Below are positions 58,312 to 64,000 of a stretch of 64,000 bases of DNA, piece by piece. A program made the position numbers and the translations under genes. Source of the DNA: Frateuria_A sp035943815 (GTDB lineage: Bacteria; Pseudomonadota; Gammaproteobacteria; Xanthomonadales; Rhodanobacteraceae); NCBI RefSeq assembly GCF_035943815.1, contig NZ_DASZBU010000019.1:186001-250000 (forward strand), read 5' to 3'. Each line of letters opens with the position of its first letter. The stretch's first letter is position 1. The notes under the pieces were generated by a model. The model was not told where the DNA came from, did no database searches, and was given only the letters and a program-made list of their open reading frames with translations.

Positions 58312-59643
58312 TCAGGAGAACGCGGCAATGCGCTCGCGCCAGGCGAGCGCCTTGGCGAGGATCGCGGTGGAATCCATGTCGATGAGTTCGCGCGCCGCCA
58401 GCTTGCGCCGGCCGGCGATCCACACGTCGGTCACCTGGTGGCGCCCGGCGGCATAAGCCAGCTGCGAGGCGAGGTGGAACAGCGGTTGCGTTTCGATGTC
58501 GTCCAGGCGCACGGCGGCCAGGTCGGCCTGCTTGCCCGGCTCGATCGAACCGATGCGGTCTTCCAGGCCGATCGCCCTGGCGCCGTTGAGCGTGGCGGCG
58601 CGCAGCGCGTAGGCGGCATCGAAGGCGGCAGCGTCGCAAGCGACCGCCTTGGCCAGCAGCGCCGCGGTACGCAGCTCGCCGATCATGTCCAGGTCGTTGT
58701 TGGATGCGCAGCCATCGGTGCCGATCGCCACGTTGACGCCCGCCCGGCGCAGTTTCTCCGCCGGGCAGAAGCCGGAGGCGAGCTTGAGGTTGGACTCGGG
58801 GCAATGCACCACCGACACGCCCGCCTCGGCGCAGGCACTGATCTCGCCATCGGTCAGCTGGGTCATGTGCACGGCGATCAGCCGGTCGTTGACCAGGCCC
58901 AGCTTCTGCAGGCGCTGAAACGGGCGCAGGCCGGATTTCTTCTTCTCTTCCTCGACCTCGTGTGCCGTTTCGTGCAGGTGCAGGTGCACGGGGATGTCCA
59001 ACTGGTCGGCCAAAATGCGGATGCGTTCGAAGCTCTCGTCCGACACGGTGTAGGGCGCGTGCGGCGCGAATGCGGTTGCGACCAGGCCATCGCCACGGAA
59101 ACCGTCGTGCACCTCGCCGGCGCGCTCGAAGTACTCGTCCTGGCTCTTGGCCCAGGCGGTCGGGAATTCGATCACCGGCAGGCCGACCACGGCGCGGAAA
59201 CCCAGCCGCCGGTAGGTCGCACCGATCACGTCGGGGAAGAAGTAGTTCTCGTTGGCGCAGGTGGTGCCGCCGCGCAGCATCTCGGCGACCGCGAGCTCGA
59301 TGCCGTCGCGCACGAACTCCGGACCCATCACCTTCGCTTCGGCCGGCCAGATGTGCTGCTGCAGCCAGGTCATCAGCGGCAGGTCGTCGGCCAGCCCCCT
59401 CAGCAGCGTCATGGGGTTGTGCGTGTGGCTGTTGACCAGGCCGGGAATCAGCGCGTGCTCGGCCAGCTCCACCCGCTCGCGCGGCGCATAGGCGGTGCGC
59501 GCCTGGGCGATCGGCAGGATCGCCTTGATGCGGCCGTCCTCGACCGCCACCGCATGCTGCTCGAGCACCACGCCGTGCGGTTCGACGGGAACCACCCAGC
59601 GGGCTTCGATCACGAGGTCGATGTCGGTGGCGCCTTGGCTCAT
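58312..59643 (-). CDS. mtaD: 5-methylthioadenosine/S-adenosylhomocysteine deaminase (TRZ/ATZ hydrolase family)
   Basis: 443-aa amidohydrolase. Metal ligands: H-x-H in PGLVNSHTHNPM, HLHLHETAHEVEE, AVHMTQLTDGEI, and GTDGCASNNDLDM. The ALIPGLVNSHTHNPMTLLRGLADD segment and length fit MtaD-type deaminases that convert MTA to methylthioinosine; SAH or guanine-type substrates are alternatives. Position upstream of ubiG repeats the arrangement in Pseudomonas aeruginosa. GAGG precedes ATG 59643. Confidence 0.82.
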   Translation of the reverse strand: MSQGATDIDLVIEARWVVPVEPHGVVLEQHAVAVEDGRIKAILPIAQARTAYAPRERVELAEHALIPGLVNSHTHNPMTLLRGLADDLPLMTWLQQHIWPAEAKVMGPEFVRDGIELAVAEMLRGGTTCANENYFFPDVIGATYRRLGFRAVVGLPVIEFPTAWAKSQDEYFERAGEVHDGFRGDGLVATAFAPHAPYTVSDESFERIRILADQLDIPVHLHLHETAHEVEEEKKKSGLRPFQRLQKLGLVNDRLIAVHMTQLTDGEISACAEAGVSVVHCPESNLKLASGFCPAEKLRRAGVNVAIGTDGCASNNDLDMIGELRTAALLAKAVACDAAAFDAAYALRAATLNGARAIGLEDRIGSIEPGKQADLAAVRLDDIETQPLFHLASQLAYAAGRHQVTDVWIAGRRKLAARELIDMDSTAILAKALAWRERIAAFS

Positions 59644-59727
59644 TGCTGCCTCGATCTGGCGGAGCGATGGAACGAAAACGGCACGGCGCATGGGCTGCCG
59701 TGCCGTCGAAGGGACCTGCCGCGCGCC

Positions 59728-60297
59728 TTACTTGCCGACGCGGCTGACGTATTCGCCCGTGCGGGTGTCGACCTTGATTACCTCGTCGGTGCCGACGAAC
59801 AGCGGCACGCGCACCACGGCGCCGGTTTCCAGCGTGGCCGGCTTGCCGCCGCCGCCGGAGGTGTCGCCGCGGACGCCCGGGTCGGTCTCGGTGATCTTCA
59901 GCTCGACGAAGTTCGGCGGCTGCACCACGATGATCTCGCCGTTGAACAGCGTGACCACGCACTCTTCCTCGCCCTTGAGCCACTTGGCCGCATCGCCCAC
60001 GCCGGCCTTGCTGGCCTGGTGCTGCTCGAAGGTCTCCTGCTGCATGAAGTGCCAGAACTCGCCGTCGGAGTAAAGGAACTGCATGTCGGTGTCGGTGACG
60101 TCGGCGACCTCGAAGGAGTCGGACGACTTCATCGTCTGCTCGGTGGTGCGGCCGGTCTTGAGGTTGCGGATGAAAATGCGGGTGAATGCCTGGCCCTTGC
60201 CGGGCTTGATGAAGTCGGCGTCGGTGATGATCCACGGATCGTTGTTGTGGAGGATCTTCATCCCCTTCTTGACGTCGTTGAGACCGGCGGTGGCCAT
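59728..60297 (-). CDS. efp: Elongation factor P
   Basis: 189-aa translation factor that relieves stalling at polyproline. The tip of domain I is FIKPGKGQAF with Lys34, the residue beta-lysylated by EpmA after EpmB. EpmB is encoded divergently next door, which fits this modification route; epmA is not in the window. AGGAG lies nine bases upstream of ATG 60297, inside a short palindrome (60305-60318). Confidence 0.97.
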   Translation of the reverse strand: MATAGLNDVKKGMKILHNNDPWIITDADFIKPGKGQAFTRIFIRNLKTGRTTEQTMKSSDSFEVADVTDTDMQFLYSDGEFWHFMQQETFEQHQASKAGVGDAAKWLKGEEECVVTLFNGEIIVVQPPNFVELKITETDPGVRGDTSGGGGKPATLETGAVVRVPLFVGTDEVIKVDTRTGEYVSRVGK

Positions 60298-60304
60298 GCG
60301 TTTT

Positions 60305-60318
60305 CTGCTCCTGAGCAG
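60305..60318 (-). other. Palindrome covering the efp ribosome-binding site
   Basis: CTGCTC-CT-GAGCAG; on the efp mRNA it reads CTGCTC-AG-GAGCAG and includes the AGGAG site. If folded it would hide the ribosome-binding site. The stem is only 5-6 bp, so the effect may be small. Confidence 0.35.
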
Positions 60319-60322
60319 TAAA

Positions 60323-60337
60323 CCGTCCAGTGGACGG
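60323..60337. promoter_or_regulatory. Perfect palindrome between efp and epmB
   Basis: CCGTCCA-G-TGGACGG lies between the divergent genes, directly before the epmB -10 box (TAAAAT, 60339-60344). It is a candidate operator affecting both promoters. Its half site TGGACG also occurs in the inverted repeat before the arg promoter. Confidence 0.45.
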
Positions 60338-60338
60338 C

Positions 60339-60344
60339 TAAAAT
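60339..60344 (+). promoter_or_regulatory. -10 box (TAAAAT) of epmB
   Basis: TAAAAT ends 39 bases before the chosen ATG 60384 and 18 before an alternative ATG at 60363. The -35 would overlap the CCGTCCA-G-TGGACGG palindrome. Confidence 0.4.
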
Positions 60345-60383
60345 GATCGTCTGCGCGGGCCGATGCCCGCTTCAAGGCCCGCC

Positions 60384-61394
60384 ATGATAACCGCAAGCTC
60401 CGCCGAGCGCCTATCGCCCCCCGAGCCTGACTGGCGCGAATCCTGGCGCAACGCCGTCACCGACGCGCACGAACTGCTGCGCCTGGTCGAACTGGAACAC
60501 CTTGCCTCCCGGCTGCCTGCCGGCGATGCCGGCTTCGCCTTGCGCGTACCGCGGGGCTTCGTGGCGCGCATGCGCCGGGGGGACCCGCGCGACCCGCTGC
60601 TGCTGCAGGTGCTGCCGCAGCTGGCCGAGCTGGAACATGCGCCCGGCTTCGTCGCCGATGCCGTCGGCGACCTGGACGCGCGCGAGGCGCAGGGGGTGCT
60701 GCACAAGTACCACGGCCGCGCGCTGTTGATCGCCAGCGGCAGTTGCGCGGTCAACTGCCGCTATTGCTTCCGCCGGCACTTCCCCTACGGCGATGAAATC
60801 GCCGCCGCCGGCCAGTGGCGGCAGGCGCTGGACCACCTGCGCGCGGATCGGTCGATCAGCGAGCTGATCCTTTCAGGCGGCGACCCGCTGGCGCTTGCCA
60901 CGTCCAAGCTGGACGAGCTGTCGCGTGGCCTGGCCGAGCTTCCCCACGTCACGCGCCTGCGCATCCATACGCGCCTCCCGGTGGTTCTGCCCGAACGCAT
61001 CGATAACCCTTTCCTCGCATGGCTGGGCGGGCTGCGTCTGCAGACGGTAGTCGTACTCCATGCCAACCACGCCCGCGAGTTCGATGCCGGCGTCGATGCC
61101 GCCTGCGCCTCGCTGCGCCTGGCGGGGGCCACCTTGCTCAACCAGTCAGTGCTGCTGCGCGGGATCAACGACGATGCCGACGCGCTCGGCGCCTTGTCCG
61201 AGCGTCTGTTCGCCGCCGGCGTGCTGCCCTACTACCTGCACCAGCTCGACCGCGTGCAGGGCGCGGCCCACTTCGAGGTGGACGACGCGCGCGCGCTGGC
61301 GCTGGTCGAAGAGGTACGCAAACGCCTGCCGGGCTACCTCGTGCCTCGCCTCGTGCGCGAGGTGGCGGGTGACGCCTCCAAGCGCCCGCTCTGA
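60384..61394 (+). CDS. epmB: EF-P beta-lysylation protein EpmB (lysine 2,3-aminomutase family)
   Basis: 336-aa radical-SAM PLP enzyme converting L-alpha-lysine to (R)-beta-lysine for EF-P modification. The radical-SAM cluster cysteines are in CAVNCRYCFRRHF (C-x3-C-x2-C), GGDPLAL is the SAM-binding G-G-D-P, and the PLP Lys is expected near the C-terminus. The short length (lysine 2,3-aminomutases are ~410 aa) and the neighbour efp identify EpmB. AAGG before ATG 60384 favours this start. Confidence 0.94.
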   Translation: MITASSAERLSPPEPDWRESWRNAVTDAHELLRLVELEHLASRLPAGDAGFALRVPRGFVARMRRGDPRDPLLLQVLPQLAELEHAPGFVADAVGDLDAREAQGVLHKYHGRALLIASGSCAVNCRYCFRRHFPYGDEIAAAGQWRQALDHLRADRSISELILSGGDPLALATSKLDELSRGLAELPHVTRLRIHTRLPVVLPERIDNPFLAWLGGLRLQTVVVLHANHAREFDAGVDAACASLRLAGATLLNQSVLLRGINDDADALGALSERLFAAGVLPYYLHQLDRVQGAAHFEVDDARALALVEEVRKRLPGYLVPRLVREVAGDASKRPL

Positions 61395-61574
61395 CCTCCT
61401 TGCGCCGTCCGGCCGGTAGCCATCGCGCCTTTTGATGCTTCCGCTGGCCATCTGGCGGGGAATCCGTTACAAACCGCGGACGAGGGGTGAACGGCCGGTC
61501 GCCGGCTCGCCCTTCCGGTCGCGGCGAGGGGCGCCAGCGATTGGGCCGATCCCAAGGGCAGCCGCCAGGGCGCA

Positions 61575-63614
61575 ATGAAAAAAGACTCCGTCATCAAGAT
61601 CCTCTTCGTCGAGAAATCCGTCGAGGATGCCGAACAGATCATCAGCCTCCTGCGCAACGCCGGCATCGCGGTCCGCCCGGCGCGGGCGACCCAGGCCGAC
61701 CAGATGCAGGCGGCACTGGACGATCTGGAACCCGACATCGTGCTGTTCGACCCGGCTGCCGGGCTGGAACTGCGCGAGGTGGTGCACATGCTCGACGCGC
61801 ATGGCCGCGATGTGGCGCTGGTCGCGCTGGTCAACCAGCTCGATACCCAGAGCGTCGCCGAAATGTTCGCCGGCGGCATCCGCGGCACGGCGCTGCGCAC
61901 CCAGCCCAAGCAGTTGATCGCGGTGCTGCAGCGCGAGTTCGAGGCCCTGCATACACGTCGCCAGGTGCGCCTGCTCGAGGCGGCGCTGCGCGAATCGGAG
62001 CGCCGCTGCGATGCATTGCTGGACTCCTCCGCCGACCCCATTGCCTACGTGCACGAGGGCATGCACGTGCGCGCCAACCGCGCCTACCTGGAAACCTTCG
62101 GCTACGAGGACTTCGACGACCTGCTCGGCCTGCCGGTGCTCGATCTGATCGGCACCGCCGATGCGGAGGCCTTCAAGAATCTGCTGCGCAGCCATTCGCG
62201 CAAGGAAAAAGCCGCCAGCCAACTCGAACTTCAGGCGCGCCGCGCCGACGCCAGCACCTTCAAGGCCACGGTGGAGTTCGCGCACGCCACCTTCGAGAGC
62301 GAACCCTGCCTGCAGATCGTGTTCCGCCGCCAGCAAGTCGATCCGGCGCTGATGGAGCAGTTGCAGCGCGACGCCGTCACCGGCCTGTACAACCGCGCCC
62401 GCACCCTGGAGTACATCGACGAGGCAGTATCTGCCGCAGCCAAGGGCAAGAAGGGCCAGACCCTGCTGCTGATCGAGCCGGACAACTGGCAGAACATCGT
62501 CGCCGGCATCGGCCTGGGCCAGGCCGACCAACTGCTTGCCGCCTTCGCCGGCCGGGTGAGCGGGCTGCTCGCCGAGGGCGACATGGCGGGCCTGCTGGCC
62601 GAGCACACCATCGGCGTGGTGCTCGATTCGCGCAGCGACGAGGCGATCAAGCAGTGGATCGATGCCTTGCTGCAGGCCATCGCCAGCGAGATTTTCGATG
62701 CCGGCGCCCGTTCGATCACGGTGGCCGCCAGCATCGGCGGCAGCCTGCTCAGCGAGAAGAACGCCAATTCCGAGCTGCTGCTCAACCAGGCCAGCCAGGC
62801 ACTGCGCAACGCACAGAGCCAGGGCGGCGGCCGCATGGAGCTGCACGACCCGGCCGCGCGCGAGAAAGCAGAGGAAGAGCGCGAGCGTTACTGGCTGCAG
62901 CTGCTCCAGCAAGCACTGACCAACGACGGCTTCGTGCTCTATCACCAGCACACCATCAGCCTGCAGGATGCCGAGGGCGAATACTCCGAGGTGCTGCTGC
63001 GCATGAACGGCCCACAGGGCGAGGTTCTGCCGGGCTTCTTCATGCCGATCGCCGAAAAGCACCAGCTGACCCCGGCCATCGACCGCTGGGTGATCAACCG
63101 CGCCATCGACGTGCTCAAGGCGCGCGACGGACAGGGCGTGCAGACCACCTTCTTCGTCAAGCTGACCGCCGAGTCCATGCAGGACGCCAGCTTCCTGCTC
63201 TGGCTGGAAGACCGCCTCAAGCGGGCGGCGCTGCGCCAGGGCCAGTTGGTGCTGGAGATGACCGAGAGCAAGGTGGTCACGCTGCTGCGCCCCGCGCAGG
63301 ACTTCATCGGCCGCTGGAAAAAGATGGGCGGCCGGTTCGCACTGGAGCAGTTCGGCTCGGGCCTCAATTCCTTCCAGTTGCTCGCCCACATCGATGCGGA
63401 TTACCTCAAGATCGACCGCACCTACATGGCGCAGCTGCCGCAGCATCCGGAAAACCAGAAGAAGATCGGCGAGATCTGCGTGCAAGCCCACGAAATGAAC
63501 CGGCTGACCGTGGCCGAGTGGGTCGAGGACGCCACCAGCACCTCGCTGCTGTTCGCCTGCGGCGTCGACTTCGTGCAGGGCAACTTCCTGCAGGAGCCGC
63601 AGCGGCTGCTGTAG
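61575..63614 (+). CDS. fimX: FimX-like c-di-GMP receptor (REC-PAS-degenerate GGDEF-degenerate EAL)
   Basis: 679-aa regulator of type IV pilus twitching. An N-terminal receiver-like domain (~8-125) has FDPAAGL where a phosphoacceptor loop would be. PAS follows at ~140-255 (CDALLDSSADPIAYVHEGMHVRANRAYL), then GGDEF-like ~265-425, where the G-G-D-E-F signature is lost (IGVVLDS region). EAL-like ~435-675 has E-V-L for E-A-L (YSEVLLRM) and lacks several metal ligands. Length and layout match Xanthomonas FimX, which binds c-di-GMP without hydrolysing it and contacts PilZ. Monocistronic. Confidence 0.88.
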   Translation: MKKDSVIKILFVEKSVEDAEQIISLLRNAGIAVRPARATQADQMQAALDDLEPDIVLFDPAAGLELREVVHMLDAHGRDVALVALVNQLDTQSVAEMFAGGIRGTALRTQPKQLIAVLQREFEALHTRRQVRLLEAALRESERRCDALLDSSADPIAYVHEGMHVRANRAYLETFGYEDFDDLLGLPVLDLIGTADAEAFKNLLRSHSRKEKAASQLELQARRADASTFKATVEFAHATFESEPCLQIVFRRQQVDPALMEQLQRDAVTGLYNRARTLEYIDEAVSAAAKGKKGQTLLLIEPDNWQNIVAGIGLGQADQLLAAFAGRVSGLLAEGDMAGLLAEHTIGVVLDSRSDEAIKQWIDALLQAIASEIFDAGARSITVAASIGGSLLSEKNANSELLLNQASQALRNAQSQGGGRMELHDPAAREKAEEERERYWLQLLQQALTNDGFVLYHQHTISLQDAEGEYSEVLLRMNGPQGEVLPGFFMPIAEKHQLTPAIDRWVINRAIDVLKARDGQGVQTTFFVKLTAESMQDASFLLWLEDRLKRAALRQGQLVLEMTESKVVTLLRPAQDFIGRWKKMGGRFALEQFGSGLNSFQLLAHIDADYLKIDRTYMAQLPQHPENQKKIGEICVQAHEMNRLTVAEWVEDATSTSLLFACGVDFVQGNFLQEPQRLL

Positions 63615-63745
63615 TCGCGGGACCGCCGCAATCGAGTGCCAGCCGGCGCCGCCGCAGGCGGAAGGCCTGCCAGTGTGCGGCGCGGGCGCTCCGCAAGGGG
63701 CGATCTGAAATAGCGAGCGTTCCTTCCGGTCGCCGCGCATCCCAT

Positions 63746-63776
63746 CAAAAAGCCCCGCAGATCGCTCTGCGGGGCT
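63746..63776 (-). terminator. Rho-independent terminator of the rplS operon
   Basis: AGCCCCGCAG, loop of six, CTGCGGGGCT (63751-63776); on the minus strand it is followed by five T. It lies 25 bp after the rplS stop and converges with fimX. Confidence 0.85.
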
Positions 63777-63800
63777 CGCATACGCCGGAGGCGCGCCAGC

Positions 63801-64000
63801 TTATTCGGCGGACGAAGCCTTCGAAGCGGCCTTGGCAGCCGAGACGGCGGCGATGTCTTCCTTGATGCGGGCGGCCTTGCCTTCCAGGCCACGCAGGAAG
63901 TACAGCTTGGCGCCGCGCACCTTGCCCTTGCGCTTGACCTGCACCGAATCGATCGCCGGGCTGTGCGCCTGGAACACGCGCTCCACGCCGGTGCCGTGCG
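63801..64000 (-). CDS. rplS: 50S ribosomal protein L19, C-terminal part
   Basis: The last ~66 codons of L19 are visible; the gene continues beyond the right edge. GVERVFQAHSPAIDSVQVKRKGKVRGAKLYFLRGLEGKAARIKE is the conserved L19 C-terminal half, followed by an Ala/Lys/Ser-rich tail. L19 sits at the interface of the ribosomal subunits. It is usually last in the rpsP-rimM-trmD-rplS operon, which agrees with the terminator just after it. Confidence 0.96.
   Translation of the reverse strand, partial: HGTGVERVFQAHSPAIDSVQVKRKGKVRGAKLYFLRGLEGKAARIKEDIAAVSAAKAASKASSAE

Noticed and set aside
1..64000. CRISPR arrays, tRNA or rRNA genes, insertion sequences, integrases
   Set aside because: No regularly spaced repeats, cloverleaf/CCA-type signals, rRNA segments or transposase/recombinase motifs were noticed on reading both strands; a tRNA or covariance-model scan was not possible.

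Overview
This window is about 69-70% GC, carries no rRNA or tRNA gene, and reads as ordinary chromosome of a gammaproteobacterium of the order Xanthomonadales, most likely Rhodanobacteraceae (Dyella/Rhodanobacter/Luteibacter-like). The best evidence is the arginine operon. It encodes an N-acetylornithine (not ornithine) carbamoyltransferase and a fused acetylglutamate synthase/kinase, a xanthomonad-type combination. A FimX-like c-di-GMP receptor and the phoB-phoR-ppk-ppx order agree with this. No integrase, transposase, prophage or CRISPR array was seen. Mobility and decay show only as small gene relics.

Layout. 1-4.9 kb: N-terminus of a probable TonB-dependent receptor (off the left edge), a Tag-like glycosylase, a zinc alcohol dehydrogenase, a Crp/Fnr regulator, and a divergent bacteriophytochrome-like histidine kinase. 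4.9-5.9 kb: a decayed stretch with two related 36-bp repeats. 5.9-9.8 kb: sulfate ABC transporter (substrate-binding protein, cysT, cysW, cysA), whose 3' end runs into an antisense porin relic. 10.4-18.9 kb: periplasmic prolyl isomerase, AsmA, DMT exporter, low-complexity secreted protein, rlmJ, Slp lipoprotein, CDF transporter, lpxO. 19-22.6 kb: ECF41 sigma factor with its AhpD-like partner, isocitrate dehydrogenase, glutaredoxin and a second AhpD-like protein. 22.7-31.7 kb: BepA-like protease, phoB, phoR, ppk, ppx, a second prolyl isomerase, lpxH. 31.8-39.7 kb: SDR, efpL, FUSC protein, ECF sigma relic, ACMSD and kynureninase genes (kynurenine pathway), PNPOx-like protein. 39.7-50.2 kb: hybrid sensor kinase and the arginine operon argF'-argG-GNAT-argE-argAB-argC-argH. 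50.2-64 kb: glycine-zipper protein, cysS, sufE, DksA/TraR-like protein with a histone-H1-like arm, yidD, folE2, NDUFAF6-like protein, mupP/gph, ubiG, YciI-like protein, MTA/SAH deaminase, efp divergent from epmB, fimX, and the C-terminal part of rplS at the right edge.

Most notable observation: the leader of the arginine operon has the parts of a ribosome-mediated transcription attenuator. They are a promoter (TTGCAT-N17-CATGAT), a 34-codon leader ORF with five Arg codons (four in an eight-codon run near its end), a 9-bp GC-rich terminator hairpin followed by six U, and an 8-nt segment over the leader stop codon that can pair with the 5' arm of the terminator. I do not know of a described arginine attenuator of this kind; a literature and comparative-genomics check is needed.

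Other points: a phytochrome-like kinase without a PHY domain and with changed pocket residues; PhoR without its membrane anchor; a DksA-like protein that has lost three of four zinc cysteines and the second tip aspartate; a match to the ECF41 promoter upstream of the ECF41 gene; and recurrent -10 boxes placed so close to start codons that several mRNAs should have very short or no leaders.
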